Part shown: piece by piece, positions 34,910-44,181 of the stretch
How the letters are laid out: the number at the start of each line of letters is the position of its first letter
Position numbering within the stretch: position 1 is the first letter of the stretch
Origin: Candidatus Thorarchaeota archaeon
Lineage (GTDB): Archaea; Asgardarchaeota; Thorarchaeia; Thorarchaeales; Thorarchaeaceae
Direction: 5' to 3'
DNA length: 64,000 nt
Assembly (NCBI GenBank): GCA_003345555.1
Contig: PRDJ01000010.1
Span: 1-64,000 of the forward strand
Made by a program: the position numbers and the translations under genes
Notes under the pieces: generated by a model
Told to the model about the DNA's origin: nothing
What the model saw: only the letters and a program-made list of their open reading frames with translations
Databases searched by the model: none

Positions 34910-35372
34910 GTGCTCGTTCTCTGCCGTTCTCGCTGTAGTATTCGATTATCCTTCTTCTGATAATAGTAGAAGAAGATAGTCCGCTCACCTTTCCCTTCTC
35001 AAGCCGTACTATCTTCGTATGTAATCCGTGTTCCGTGATGCTTCTCTCCAGCGCCTCGACGTCAGTCCTCTGGTCGTACCCCAGTGCGACGATATCGGGC
35101 CGGTTGTCAACTACGATTGAGGTATGGTCGTCGGTGTCGTATCCTAGGATTGCTCTGTCAACGATTTTCAAAGACTCAACTAGCCGTCGTCTCTGTTCTT
35201 CAGGAAAAACAGGCGGCGCCCCTCTTTCTCTCTGTATCGTTTTATCCAAAGCAACAACAACAATGAGCTCGCCGTCCGGTCCAGCCAGCTTCTTGGCCTG
35301 TTCGAGATACGCCAAGTGACCAAGGTGAAGAATGTCGAACTTGCCCGCAGTCAGCACTTTCTTGGCAGTCAT
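34869..35372 (-). CDS. ribL: FAD synthetase, archaeal RibL type
   Basis: 167 residues, nucleotidyltransferase fold with GKFDILHLGHLAYLEQAKKLA (HxGH motif), VVALDKTIQRERG, RRRLVESLKIVDRAILGY and the C-terminal KGKVSGLSSSTIIRRRI. Archaeal RibL adenylates FMN to FAD and has an HxGH motif followed by a basic tail; the length agrees. Glycerol-3-phosphate cytidylyltransferase is the alternative within the same superfamily. First of four minus-strand genes (34869-38547) but not evidently one operon. Its tail overlaps the GT-C-like gene by 41 bases. Confidence 0.85.
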   Translation of the reverse strand: MTAKKVLTAGKFDILHLGHLAYLEQAKKLAGPDGELIVVVALDKTIQRERGAPPVFPEEQRRRLVESLKIVDRAILGYDTDDHTSIVVDNRPDIVALGYDQRTDVEALERSITEHGLHTKIVRLEKGKVSGLSSSTIIRRRIIEYYSENGRERALKSQARPDPELHE

Positions 35373-35401
35373 AGGCAGGTGACCCCCAAGGGCAGCCTCA
35401 T

Positions 35402-35662
35402 CTAGTCCTCATCAACGGCTAGGAACTCGGTACCTTCTCCGATTATCTCGATGCGCCGTTTTGTTTTTGTGATTTGGCTTACATGTATGAGTCCATTGAT
35501 CTCCAGCTGCATGAGAGCAGAGTTCAACTCGGCTTCGCTTGGTTCGGCTCCGAGTTCCTTCTTGAGTGCACGGTTTAGTTCATCGTCAAGTGTCACACCG
35601 TGACGCTTCTTCAGTATGGTTACTACAAGGCTTCTAAGCGGTACCGCATTCCAACCTGACAA
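35402..35662 (-). CDS. Small winged-helix-like protein, 86 aa
   Basis: TTG start at 35662. LRSLVVTILKKRHGVTLDDELNRALKKELGAEPSEAELNSALMQLEINGLIHV looks like helix-helix-helix plus wing (SQITKTKRRIEIIG). The fold is winged-helix-like but I cannot assign a family. It sits between cdc48 and ribL, 20 bases after the cdc48 stop, so it may be co-transcribed with cdc48. No metal ligands. Confidence 0.7.
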   Translation of the reverse strand: MSGWNAVPLRSLVVTILKKRHGVTLDDELNRALKKELGAEPSEAELNSALMQLEINGLIHVSQITKTKRRIEIIGEGTEFLAVDED

Positions 35663-35682
35663 TTCGTATCACTTTCCATTGT

Positions 35683-37875
35683 TCATATGTATCCCGGGGG
35701 CCCGGCAGAAATTGTCGTCGTCCTACGTAGCTCTTGGTTAATCTTCTGGAAGCGCTGAAGGTCTTCCGGTCTCACTGATGGATGAATCGACTTCAGCGCG
35801 TCATCGAAATTCCTCCAAGTGACTCTCTCAGCATTCATGTTTTCTCTGAGTGCGCGCATTCCTGCTTCTCTGCATAGCGCTTCGATGTCTCCTCCAACGA
35901 AATATGGAGTGAGTTCGACGAGCTTCTTGATGTCAACATCTGAGTCAAGAGGCATATCGGCCGTGTAGATTTTGAATATCTCTTCCCTGCCTTTATCGTC
36001 GGGCGCACCGATGTAGACAAACCGATCGAATCGACCGGTGCGAAGAAGGGCTGGGTCAATAAGATCAGGCCTGTTGGTTGCAGCCAGCACAAGCACATCT
36101 TTTGTGGTTTCCAACCCGTCCATTTCTGTCAGAAGTTGGCTAATGACTCTCTCAGTAACGTGACTATCGCCGGCGCTGAATCCTCTTGTGGGAGCTATGG
36201 CATCTATTTCGTCGAAGAATATGATTGCCGGTGCTGCAGTCCTAGCCTTCCGGAAAATCTCCCGAATTGCTTTCTCGCTCTCACCCACCCACTTGGAGAG
36301 GAGTTCCGGTCCCTTCACACTGATGAAGTTCGCTTCGCTCTCTGTAGCCACAGCCCTTGCCAATAGAGTCTTTCCGCATCCGGGGGGGCCAAATATCAAC
36401 ACCCCCTTTGGAGGTGTGATTCCCATGCGCCGAAATGCCTCGGGTTTCTTCAGAGGCCATTCAACTACCTCAATCAACTCCTGTTTCTCTGCAGACAGGC
36501 CACCTATCTCTTCCCATCTAACGTTGGGTATCTCTATGAAGACCTCTCTGACAGCAGAAGGCTGCACTTCTCTGAGAGCTCCGGCAAAATCCTCGACGTT
36601 GACCTCGAGTTGATCGAGGACCTCCTGAGGTATTTCCTCCTCCTCGAGATTTATGTGGGGAAGGTATCTCCTCAGGGCTTTCATGGCGGCTTCTCTGCAG
36701 AGGGCCTGGAGGTCAGCACCTACAAACCCGTGTGTGACCTTGGCGAGATCCTGCAAGTCAACTCGGTTGTCACCGTCTGTTGTGAGCGGCATGCCTCTAG
36801 AATGAATGTGGAGAACCTCTAGCCTGCCTGCTTCGTCAGGAACTCCAATCTCTATCTCTCGGTCGAATCGTCCCGGTCGCCTCAAGGCCGGGTCTAGTGC
36901 ATTGAGTCTGTTCGTCGCTCCAATGACGACTACCTGTCCCCGAGCCTTCAGACCGTCCATGGTAGCAAGCAGTTGGGCGACTACTCGGCGCTCCACCTCT
37001 CCTTGAACTTCCTCTCTCTTCGGCGCTATGGCATCCAGCTCATCGATGAAGATAATGCTTGGAGCGTTCTCTTCAGCGTCCTCGAATATCTTCCTCAGCT
37101 TCTGTTCAGACTCGCCATAGAACTTTGACATGATTTCCGGGCCGTTGATATGAGTGAAATTCGCCTCTGACTCACTGGCTACAGCTTTGGCGAGAAGCGT
37201 CTTCCCTGTGCCCGGCGGTCCATGTAGTATGAGCCCTCGTGGTGGATCTATTCCAAGTCTCTTGAAAATCTCGGGATGGCGCATCGGCAACTCGACCATT
37301 TCCCGGATTCTCTGGATTGGCTCTGCGAGTCCACCGATTTCCTCGTACGTGACTTGAGAAGCGCCGGCTGCCTCCCCTGTCGGCTTTTCTGCAATTCCAA
37401 GGATGGTCGAGTGCTGTACTACGACCGTGCCTACAGGCTTTGTCGAAGTAACCTTGAATGGAATTGCTCGTCCAAGAATCGGTATGAAGACAGTGTCTTG
37501 AGCGCTAACAGGGCAGTTCAAGAGTTTGCGTTTGACGAATTCCTCGAACCTCGGCTCAGGACGGATTGGCACTGAAGTCGGAGCCAGTGTCACGTTCCTA
37601 GCGGGTTCTTCGTTTGCCCGTGCAACTGTCACTTTCTCACTAAGGCTTACGCCAGCATTTCTCCTAATTCGGCCATCCATTCGAATTATCTCGCGGCCCT
37701 TGTCCCCCTGGTACGCAGGCCAGGCAATGGCTGCGGTCATCCTCTTGCCTTTGATTTGTATGATGTCTCCTGTTCTTACGGCGAGGTTCTCCATGGACAC
37801 GGCGTCAATCCTTACGATGAACCTACCAATGTCTCTATGCTCGGCCTCAGCCACTTTGAGTACAATCTCCACCAC
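35683..37875 (-). CDS. cdc48: Cdc48/VCP-like double AAA+ ATPase
   Basis: 730 residues, GTG start with GGAGG about 12 bases upstream. N domain ([19 protein letters not shown]...), then D1 with P-loop [22 protein letters not shown], Walker [15 protein letters not shown], and D2 with [22 protein letters not shown] and [15 protein letters not shown]. Both Walker B Glu residues are present, so both rings should hydrolyse ATP. It unfolds and extracts ubiquitin-like tagged or other proteins for the proteasome. C-terminal [12 protein letters not shown]. No adjacent cofactor gene. Confidence 0.97.
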   Translation of the reverse strand: MVEIVLKVAEAEHRDIGRFIVRIDAVSMENLAVRTGDIIQIKGKRMTAAIAWPAYQGDKGREIIRMDGRIRRNAGVSLSEKVTVARANEEPARNVTLAPTSVPIRPEPRFEEFVKRKLLNCPVSAQDTVFIPILGRAIPFKVTSTKPVGTVVVQHSTILGIAEKPTGEAAGASQVTYEEIGGLAEPIQRIREMVELPMRHPEIFKRLGIDPPRGLILHGPPGTGKTLLAKAVASESEANFTHINGPEIMSKFYGESEQKLRKIFEDAEENAPSIIFIDELDAIAPKREEVQGEVERRVVAQLLATMDGLKARGQVVVIGATNRLNALDPALRRPGRFDREIEIGVPDEAGRLEVLHIHSRGMPLTTDGDNRVDLQDLAKVTHGFVGADLQALCREAAMKALRRYLPHINLEEEEIPQEVLDQLEVNVEDFAGALREVQPSAVREVFIEIPNVRWEEIGGLSAEKQELIEVVEWPLKKPEAFRRMGITPPKGVLIFGPPGCGKTLLARAVATESEANFISVKGPELLSKWVGESEKAIREIFRKARTAAPAIIFFDEIDAIAPTRGFSAGDSHVTERVISQLLTEMDGLETTKDVLVLAATNRPDLIDPALLRTGRFDRFVYIGAPDDKGREEIFKIYTADMPLDSDVDIKKLVELTPYFVGGDIEALCREAGMRALRENMNAERVTWRNFDDALKSIHPSVRPEDLQRFQKINQELRRTTTISAGPPGYI

Positions 37876-38091
37876 TGGCTTGACACATCCTCCAAAGTAT
37901 GAGCTCGATTCCAGGAAACAGTGACAGCATGCGTCTGTGTCCTTGGACGTCCTTGTCCTATTTGTTCTTGTCTTGCTCTCTTGAGCATTTCTCTGCCCAC
38001 AAGAACTTCTATGCGGGAGTACGGCGTCTTCGTGCTCGACGCGGCAGAAATCTCATATAAACTCTGAGATGAAGAGAAAAGCATTATTCAC

Positions 38092-38373
38092 CTAGACCCT
38101 AGAAACCATCTCAACTTCGACCTGTGCCACGCCTTTCAGAGCCTTGATTGATTCTTCGACGTCATCTGTACCGCCTAGTGATTCATCCTTGGCCACATTC
38201 ATCCTGAGCGCCTTGAGGCCGAAAGCTATAGGCACTATCTCTGTCGCCCTTATCTCCGTACCCTTCGGAATCACTTTTCTTATACGCTTGAGCAGATTGT
38301 CCAAACTGACATCAACGTCTTCGGGCAGAATCTTTAGGGTAATGACTACTCTGGCCACAGTTAGCACACTCAT
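38092..38373 (-). CDS. ef1b: Translation elongation factor EF-1 beta
   Basis: 93 residues. VARVVITLKILPEDVDVSLDNLLKRIRKVIP, FGLKALRMNVAKDES and GVAQVEVEMVSRV are the conserved archaeal EF-1 beta elements. It exchanges GDP for GTP on EF-1 alpha. The Zn-ribbon gene at 38380 ends 6 bases upstream on the same strand, a conserved archaeal pair. A 216-base gap without a gene (37876-38091) separates it from cdc48; a TATA-like AGTTTATATG occurs there on the minus strand. Confidence 0.95.
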   Translation of the reverse strand: MSVLTVARVVITLKILPEDVDVSLDNLLKRIRKVIPKGTEIRATEIVPIAFGLKALRMNVAKDESLGGTDDVEESIKALKGVAQVEVEMVSRV

Positions 38374-38379
38374 TTCTAC

Positions 38380-38547
38380 CTATGGGCCCTCAAAACCGCA
38401 ACTGGGGCACTTGTACCTATTAGAGAAGCGTCTGCAGGACTCACAGCGCCATATCGTGAAACTGCCGCAGGCCGGGCATTGAAACTTGACGCTGTTCTCC
38501 CTTGGGGAGACCGAACCGTGACACGACGTGCATCTGATTGCTTTCAT
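38380..38547 (-). CDS. Two-zinc-finger RNA-binding-like protein (HVO_2753 type)
   Basis: 55 residues from the ATG at 38547; the longer frame to 38568 adds seven residues and is less likely. Two CPxCG-type zinc ribbons: [26 protein letters not shown]. The family is found in many archaea directly before EF-1 beta, as here (6-base gap). Haloarchaeal HVO_2753 has two zinc fingers. Function unknown, probably in translation. A shared TATA (TTTATAAAT) at about 38613-38622 may serve this gene and fen1. Confidence 0.85.
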   Translation of the reverse strand: MKAIRCTSCHGSVSPRENSVKFQCPACGSFTIWRCESCRRFSNRYKCPSCGFEGP

Positions 38548-38611
38548 GATCGACAAGATAATCACCAAGGAACTCCAGAGAGTGCTAGTCCTCAGCCTCG
38601 AGCGGAGGGGT

Positions 38612-38622
38612 TTTTATAAATC
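38612..38622. promoter_or_regulatory. TATAAA-type element between Zn-ribbon and fen1 genes
   Basis: GTTTTTATAAATC reads as a TATA box on both strands, in the 194-base divergent gap. On the minus strand it is about 70 bases before the Zn-ribbon ATG; on the plus strand it is about 120 bases before fen1. Confidence 0.4.
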
Positions 38623-38741
38623 TACCGAAGAGTCGATGATTGGTAATTAACCTAGAACACTCGATGTGCTGGGATGAGCGGCTCAAACCATATATGGACG
38701 GCCTGCGAGCACCGTGACAGCCCGATTCTGGAGTTGATTCA

Positions 38742-39755
38742 TTGGGAACCAAGCTTGGTGATATCATTAAGGCTGACGTAATATCACTGCGTCAGCTTTC
38801 AGGTCGTGCCATTGCAATAGATGCCTACAACACAATCTACGCTTTCCTATCGACGATTCGTCAGCCTGATGGGACTCCTTTGATGGATAGAAAGGGCCAC
38901 GTAACCAGCCATCTGAGTGGGCTTTTCTATCGAAACCTCAATCTACTTGAAAACGGTGTGCGTCCGATATACGTATTCGATGGTACGGCCCCCGTATTGA
39001 AGGCAGGCGAAGTCCAGCGTAGACGTGAAGTGCGTGATGCCGCTTACCAAGCATGGCAACAGGCCAAGGAAGAGGGACGCATCGAAGATGCTAGAAAGGC
39101 CGCGCAGGCGAGCTCCAAACTTACGTCAGATATGGTGGACGAAAGCAAGGGTCTAATCTCTTCGCTTGGCATTCCGGTCGTTCAGGCTCCGTCTGAGGGC
39201 GAGGCAGTCGCCGCACAGATGGCAAGAGAAGGACATGCATGGGCCAGTGCGAGCCAAGACAATGATTCTCTTCTCTACAACTGTCCTAGAATGATTCGCA
39301 ACCTGACAATCAGCGGACGGCGCCGAATAGCAAGATCGAACGCGTACAGGACCATTGAGCCCGAACTAATAGACTTGGATCTGAACCTGAAGCTGCTAGG
39401 CATCACCAGAGAGCAGCTCATTGACATAGCGATCCTTGTCGGCACTGACTACAACTCGAGTGTGAAGGGAATCGGTCAGAAGACGGCGCTGAAACTGGTG
39501 CGAAAGCACGGCGCACTCGAGAGAATCGTAGCCGAAACAGATACGAAACTAGACTTCGAGTTTCAGGAGATACGCGACATATTCCTAAACCCGCCAAAGA
39601 TACACTTGGATTCTCCCAAGTGGTCTGCCTTGGAGCCTGAGAAGATTGTCAAAATCCTTTGTGATCAGCATGACTTCAGTCTGGACAGAGTTGAAGGGTC
39701 TATGAAGGAGTTTGTCGGTTCATCAGAACAGAGGTCATTGACGGACTACTACTAG
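38742..39755 (+). CDS. fen1: Flap endonuclease 1
   Basis: 337 residues, TTG start (MGTKLGDIIKADV in mature reading). It removes 5' flaps in Okazaki fragment maturation. Conserved: N region GRAIAIDAYNTIYAFLSTIRQ, the metal-binding VQAPSEGEAVAAQMAREG, DNDSLLYNCP and GTDYNSSVKGIGQKTALKLV (helix-hairpin-helix). The C-terminus ends EQRSLTDYY, close to a PCNA-interacting box (QxxLxxYY would be expected, here Q-R-SLTDYY is near this form). Followed 82 bases later by an RPA32-like gene. Confidence 0.97.
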   Translation: MGTKLGDIIKADVISLRQLSGRAIAIDAYNTIYAFLSTIRQPDGTPLMDRKGHVTSHLSGLFYRNLNLLENGVRPIYVFDGTAPVLKAGEVQRRREVRDAAYQAWQQAKEEGRIEDARKAAQASSKLTSDMVDESKGLISSLGIPVVQAPSEGEAVAAQMAREGHAWASASQDNDSLLYNCPRMIRNLTISGRRRIARSNAYRTIEPELIDLDLNLKLLGITREQLIDIAILVGTDYNSSVKGIGQKTALKLVRKHGALERIVAETDTKLDFEFQEIRDIFLNPPKIHLDSPKWSALEPEKIVKILCDQHDFSLDRVEGSMKEFVGSSEQRSLTDYY

Positions 39756-39837
39756 CCCGAGGTCCTCAGTTGCTGTATTCCGAGAACGATAAATACCGAC
39801 TCAGACATCAACGGTTGCGAACAGGTGGATTATAGTC

Positions 39838-40554
39838 ATGCGAGAGCGACTGGTCGCCGTCAGAGCATCTGTTGCTGACATAATAAATGGCACATATAGC
39901 GAAGACGATGGGCCCAAGATTGTGTCTCCATTGGGGGTCGAGCTAAGACGTGTGGTGCTTGTTGGAGTCGTCGTAGATCGCTACTCTGGCCAAGGGAACT
40001 TCGCGAGCGTGACGCTTGATGACGGAACAGAGACCATCCGGGCGAAGGCTTGGGGTGCTGAGTCTACATCGCTGGAGGCAGTTGTACTCAACACACTTGT
40101 TATGATTATAGGGAAGGTTCGGCAGTATGACAACGAGGTCTACGTAGCTCCTGAGATTGTCCGTGAGTTGACGGATCCGAACTATCTCACACTTCACAAC
40201 CTTGAACGCCTCAGGGCTATGATTACTCGCAGCGGGATATCCACCGCCGAGACGAGCCTAGCCGAAGAAGACGTGATAGGCACTACTGTCTCTGTTGAAG
40301 CACGTCCTGCTGCAACCGCTTCTGAGGTTTCGGCTTCGGTTGAAGATACTTCCTCTGAACTAAGGCCGAAGCAGATTCTTCAATTCATACAGAAGCATGC
40401 GAAGTCCGATGGCGTGCCGATTGAGGACATTGTTGCCTTCTTTGAGAAGAAGGGCCACTCCAAGTCTCAAATCCAGCTAAAGGTGATTGACTTGCAGGGG
40501 GAAGAGAGAATCAGAGAAGTGAAGGTCGGGCGCTACGTCTTGACGGATACGTAA
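39838..40554 (+). CDS. RPA32-like protein (OB-fold plus C-terminal winged helix)
   Basis: 238 residues from an ATG with AGGTGG nine bases upstream. Residues about 40-120 form an OB-fold: VVLVGVVVDRYSGQGNFASVTLDDGTETIRAKAWGA and VMIIGKVRQYDNEVYVAPEIVREL. A linker rich in Ala, Ser, Val and Glu follows, then a C-terminal winged helix (PKQILQFIQKHAKSDGVPIEDIVAFFEKKGHS). OB plus wHTH is the arrangement of eukaryotic RPA32, which binds single-stranded DNA and partners. Placed after fen1, it fits lagging-strand work. The RPA70-like partner is not in the window. Confidence 0.85.
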   Translation: MRERLVAVRASVADIINGTYSEDDGPKIVSPLGVELRRVVLVGVVVDRYSGQGNFASVTLDDGTETIRAKAWGAESTSLEAVVLNTLVMIIGKVRQYDNEVYVAPEIVRELTDPNYLTLHNLERLRAMITRSGISTAETSLAEEDVIGTTVSVEARPAATASEVSASVEDTSSELRPKQILQFIQKHAKSDGVPIEDIVAFFEKKGHSKSQIQLKVIDLQGEERIREVKVGRYVLTDT

Positions 40555-40643
40555 CCGTGGCTGGATTCATATCTCCCCGAGTTGAATGTGGTCCGTGTTG
40601 TTCTAACAGAAGATTCAATAGAGCAAGGGTTGTCGACACGAAC

Positions 40644-41057
40644 ATGGACGACTACGAGAAGATGCTCCAGCGAGCTAGGTCTCAAGTACCTGCTGATGCC
40701 TTCAAGCGCTCAGGAGAGCGTTTTCAGGTCCCGAAGGTTCAGCTGATGGTACAGGGAAACAGGAGTATCTGGCAGAACTTCCACGAAATCGTAGAGGTCC
40801 TCAATAGGCCGGGAAAAGAGGTCCTCAAGTACATCTCCGGACAACTTGCGACGGCTGGCGGTTTCGAAGGCAGCAACGCTGTCTTTCAGGGCAAGTTCAC
40901 TGCTGACGCGGTGGACGACGTCCTAGCTCATTATGTTGACTACTATGTGATATGCCCGGTCTGTGGACGCCCCGATACAACCGAAGTGAGGGACGAAAGC
41001 GCCTATTGGCTGAACTGCTCTGCATGTGGAGCGAGGACTTCAATCCGGCCGGTCTAG
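40644..41057 (+). CDS. Translation initiation factor aIF2 beta
   Basis: 137 residues from the ATG at 40644 (a frame to 40557 adds 29 residues unlike the family). MDDYEKMLQRARSQVP, PKVQLMVQGNRSIWQNFHEI, VLKYISGQLATAGGF and the C-terminal zinc ribbon with CPVCGRPD and CSACGAR are conserved. It is a subunit of the ternary complex carrying Met-tRNAi to the small subunit. Start of a run of translation genes. Preceded by the RPA32-like gene. Confidence 0.94.
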   Translation: MDDYEKMLQRARSQVPADAFKRSGERFQVPKVQLMVQGNRSIWQNFHEIVEVLNRPGKEVLKYISGQLATAGGFEGSNAVFQGKFTADAVDDVLAHYVDYYVICPVCGRPDTTEVRDESAYWLNCSACGARTSIRPV

Positions 41058-41243
41058 AGTGGGAGGTACACCACTGGGGTCTTGGGTCCAGACTTCTGGT
41101 CCACAATACTTTATAGCCATCTCAGGCACTCAGTTCTGAGACCGCCGACATTGCTGTGAGCGTAATCGAGAGTCTCACTGGTGTCCAACAGTCTTGAGTG
41201 TTCACAAACGTTTCCAAGCAATTCAATCGTTGAGGGTCACACA

Positions 41244-41543
41244 TTGGCATCTGTCTATATGCGTGTGCGAGAGACATCAGAGCATTATGTTGTTGCTATA
41301 TGCGACAAGGACCTGCTAGGTCGAACATTGGTAGAGGGCAAAATCAAGTTCAAGGTAAGCCAGGAGTTCTATGGTGGAGAGCTTGTCGAGATAGGCACAT
41401 GTCTTCAGCATCTCAAGAAAGCCACGATTGCGAATATGATTGGCAGTGAGACGGTGAAGGCTGCCATTGACGCAGGAATAGTCCACAAGCAGGCTGTGAT
41501 ATATATTGACGGCCACCCTCATGCACAATGGGTCCGGCTGTAG
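41244..41543 (+). CDS. DUF424 family protein
   Basis: 99 residues from the TTG at 41244, with GAGGGT (41232-41237) six bases upstream; ATG at 41259 and GTG at 41181 are alternatives. Sequence: YVVAICDKDLLGRTLVEGKIKFKVSQEFYGGELV, then LKKATIANMIGSETVKAAIDAGIVH and PHAQWVRL, a typical DUF424 pattern. Family function unknown, and it is common near aIF2 beta. TATA-like ACTTTATAG at about 41107-41115 in the 186-base gap before it. Confidence 0.88.
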   Translation: MASVYMRVRETSEHYVVAICDKDLLGRTLVEGKIKFKVSQEFYGGELVEIGTCLQHLKKATIANMIGSETVKAAIDAGIVHKQAVIYIDGHPHAQWVRL

Positions 41544-41656
41544 GGGTCTGCGGTGGCTCGCTCCCGTCACCACGACTTGAATGCACGCTCCTGTTGCCGG
41601 TTGTTATGGAACAATCCTCCACATTTTAAGTGCAAGATGATGTAAGACGTTGGGTG

Positions 41657-42769
41657 ATGGTGTTGGCGGCTCCCTGCTATATCTGCGGCAAGCCTGCAGT
41701 ACTTGATGGTCTCTGTGCCGAGTGCTACGATGGCGCACATCCGCTGGTCCACGTAGCGTCACCCTTGGAAATTCAGACGTGCAAACGATGCGGCTCCGTT
41801 AAGGTGCCTGGCGGGTGGAAGACGATTATACTCTCCTCCTCTGAGGCTGACGAGCTTGTAAAGCGGCAAATCGACAGGCTCCTTTCCCAGCAGGTCGAGC
41901 GCATGGTCAAGACCGCTGAGGTCTCATACGAGATTGAGAACAGGCTGGACAGAGTTGTACACATCCGCCTGAAAGCAGTCGGTCAGTCCCATCCTGCATT
42001 AGCACCGCATGAGGAGGAGTATCCTGTTGAGGTGCGTCTAAGCTATTCTACGTGCGACACCTGTGGCATGATCAGTGGTGGCTACCATGAGGCAATCCTT
42101 CAGATCCGGGCCGATGGTCGGGATGTCACAGAGGCGGAGGAGCAAGAGATGCTTGACATTGTCACACGAATAGCAGCGAAGGAATATGGTCGCGATTCGA
42201 AGGCTTATGCCACTGAGCGAGACAAAACGCGGAAGGGATTTGACCTCGAACTAGGTTCGGAACATATGTGCCGGCTTGTTGCAGACGAAATCCAGTCTGC
42301 ATACCTGGCCGAGAGAAAAGAGAACTACAAGCTGGTCGGCCAAGAAAAGGGGGGAAAGAGGAAGTATCGGGTAACAATACTCCTCAGGCTACCTAGATGG
42401 ACAGTTGGCGACTTCGTGAAGGTTGGAGACAAACCATGTCAAGTAGTCGCTGTTGGCAAGGGAAGCCTAACGTGTCATGATCTTGCCACAGGCGAGAGGT
42501 TCACGATTACGCCCAAGAGCTCAAGTTGGCGCCTACTGGCTTTCGCCGCTCCCGAATCCGATAAGCGTCAATATCAAGTTCTGTCTAGAGCATACGGACA
42601 GCCTGCCCAGCTGATGGACGCAAGGACTTTCGAAATGACCGACATCAATCAGGAGCAACTGGATCCTGATTTAGTCCCGGGTGAGACCGCCTTCTTCATT
42701 ATCATAGACAACAAGCTTTACGCTTTGCCCAAGGACCACTCCTTGTCTCCTCCTGCGAGTTCGGAATAG
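41657..42769 (+). CDS. nmd3: NMD3 family 60S export/maturation factor
   Basis: 370 residues from the ATG at 41657; a TATA-like ATTTTAAG near 41623-41630 puts transcription at about the ATG, so it is probably leaderless (a GTG at 41630 would be inside the TATA box). N-terminal zinc ribbons: CYICGKPAVLDGLCAECY, TCKRCG, STCDTCGM. It follows the NMD3 layout: cysteine-rich head, then EMTDINQEQLDPDLV-like beta domains. Eukaryotic Nmd3 carries the 60S subunit out of the nucleus; in archaea a large-subunit maturation role is inferred. It lies between DUF424 and aIF1A. Confidence 0.94.
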   Translation: MVLAAPCYICGKPAVLDGLCAECYDGAHPLVHVASPLEIQTCKRCGSVKVPGGWKTIILSSSEADELVKRQIDRLLSQQVERMVKTAEVSYEIENRLDRVVHIRLKAVGQSHPALAPHEEEYPVEVRLSYSTCDTCGMISGGYHEAILQIRADGRDVTEAEEQEMLDIVTRIAAKEYGRDSKAYATERDKTRKGFDLELGSEHMCRLVADEIQSAYLAERKENYKLVGQEKGGKRKYRVTILLRLPRWTVGDFVKVGDKPCQVVAVGKGSLTCHDLATGERFTITPKSSSWRLLAFAAPESDKRQYQVLSRAYGQPAQLMDARTFEMTDINQEQLDPDLVPGETAFFIIIDNKLYALPKDHSLSPPASSE

Positions 42770-42965
42770 TGGAATTGAGGGAACGCCGTTCATTAGTGAG
42801 GCATCTCCTTGACCATCGCCTTACAAGAGAGGCTACTGCGGGTCGAACGCAGAGTTACTGCATACTCATGGTTCGCAACGTGTCGGTACGCTTAAATGCC
42901 GTCTCAGGGACTCGACGTAGAAGGCCCGAAGACCGTGTTGGCCGGCCGCAGAACGGAGGATTATC

Positions 42966-43298
42966 TTGTCCAAGGAACCGGGTGTGAAAACCGATGCGGA
43001 GTCCTCACCTGAAGAGCTCGTGAGAGTGAGGGTTCCAAAACGGAATGAAGGCGAGATGTTTGGAGTCATAGTCCAAATGCTCGGATTCGACAGGGTCCGG
43101 GTCAGATGTGAGGATGGAGAGGTCCGCGTCGGACGCATTCCCGGAAGGATGAAGAAGAGAGTCTGGATGAGGATAGGAGATACGGTATTAGTAGTACCTT
43201 GGGACTTCCAGTCAGACCAGAAATGCGACGTGATTTGGCGATACAAGGACAATGAACTCGACTGGTTGAAGAAACGCGGTATCCTCAAGATGTTCTAA
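42966..43298 (+). CDS. Translation initiation factor aIF1A
   Basis: 110 residues, TTG start with GGAGGA four to five bases upstream. OB-fold: VRVPKRNEGEMFGVIVQMLGFDRVRVRCEDGEVRVGRIPGRMKK, with VLVVPWDFQSDQKCDVIWRY. It stabilises initiator binding at the small subunit A site. TATA-like CGCTTAAATG upstream at about 42886-42895. Followed 64 bases later by rio1, a well known archaeal neighbour. Confidence 0.95.
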   Translation: MSKEPGVKTDAESSPEELVRVRVPKRNEGEMFGVIVQMLGFDRVRVRCEDGEVRVGRIPGRMKKRVWMRIGDTVLVVPWDFQSDQKCDVIWRYKDNELDWLKKRGILKMF

Positions 43299-43362
43299 TG
43301 TCAACTGCTTTTTGATGTGATAGCGTTCACTTTACGTCATCTGGCTTAACACCAGAGCATTC

Positions 43363-44181
43363 ATGCAGGGCTTGAAATTGAAGAGCATCGACACGAAATA
43401 CAAACAGATTGAGTCCGACATCGAACGCCGTAGAACGAAACGGCGGAAAGATGACGACGAGTTCAAGGTCGTAGAGGGCGTCATAGACCCTCCAACTCTC
43501 AAAGCCGTGTACAAACTGCTGAGTCGCGGCACTCTTCGCGCCCTCCACGGCGCAATCAGTACTGGCAAGGAAGCGAGCGTCTACCGCGGGGAGGACAGAG
43601 ATGGGCGATCCTTGGCAGTGAAGATATACAGAGTTACTACCGCTGAGTCGGATTTCATGCTTGATTACATCGTTGGCGATCCGCGTTTCAAGAATGTCCG
43701 GCGCAGACACCGGTCATTAATCCCTATGTGGGCGCTCAAGGAGTACAAAAATCTGCAACGGTACGACGAAGCAGGGGTTAGAGTGCCCAAGCCAATCGAC
43801 ATACAGAGAAATGTGTTGGTCATGGAATTCATTGGCGATGCTCAAGCCGGTGTAGCTGCCCCTCTCCTGAAGAACGTCACAGTTGTCTCCCCTGTAGATA
43901 CTTACGACGAGATAATAGAAATGATTGAGACGGGCTACAAGAAGGCCGGCTTGGTCCACGCTGACCTGAGCGAGTACAATATTCTGTGGCATAATGGGCC
44001 TGTGATAATCGATGTCTCGCAGGCTGTATTGACAAGTCACCCCAACGCGCAGCGATATCTCTACCGAGACCTTCAAAACATAACCAACTTCTTCAAGAAG
44101 ATAGGAATCGAACCTGAGGATCCTCAGGTAATAATGAAGGATATTCTATCCGCTGGTGGGCAGCACAATGGCGTTTCGTGA
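43363..44181 (+). CDS. rio1: RIO1-type serine kinase
   Basis: 272 residues. Atypical kinase needed for late small-subunit maturation. ATP loop STGKEASVYRG, lysine in AVKIYRV, the catalytic loop VHADLSEYNIL with Asp, and metal-binding IIDVSQAV. N-terminal helix KQIESDIERRRTKRRKDDDEF and VVEGVIDPPTLKAVYKLLS are RIO1-type. ATG start, near-leaderless. Its stop overlaps the start of the KH-domain gene by 14 bases, so both are co-translated. Confidence 0.96.
   Translation: MQGLKLKSIDTKYKQIESDIERRRTKRRKDDDEFKVVEGVIDPPTLKAVYKLLSRGTLRALHGAISTGKEASVYRGEDRDGRSLAVKIYRVTTAESDFMLDYIVGDPRFKNVRRRHRSLIPMWALKEYKNLQRYDEAGVRVPKPIDIQRNVLVMEFIGDAQAGVAAPLLKNVTVVSPVDTYDEIIEMIETGYKKAGLVHADLSEYNILWHNGPVIIDVSQAVLTSHPNAQRYLYRDLQNITNFFKKIGIEPEDPQVIMKDILSAGGQHNGVS

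Noticed and set aside
37812-38084. Minus-strand frame of 90 codons before cdc48
   Set aside because: Overlaps the cdc48 start in another frame and matches nothing; more likely leader.
42769-42987. 72-codon plus-strand frame after nmd3 (GTG overlapping the stop)
   Set aside because: Arginine-rich without pattern, covers the TATA-like run and the Shine-Dalgarno of aIF1A.
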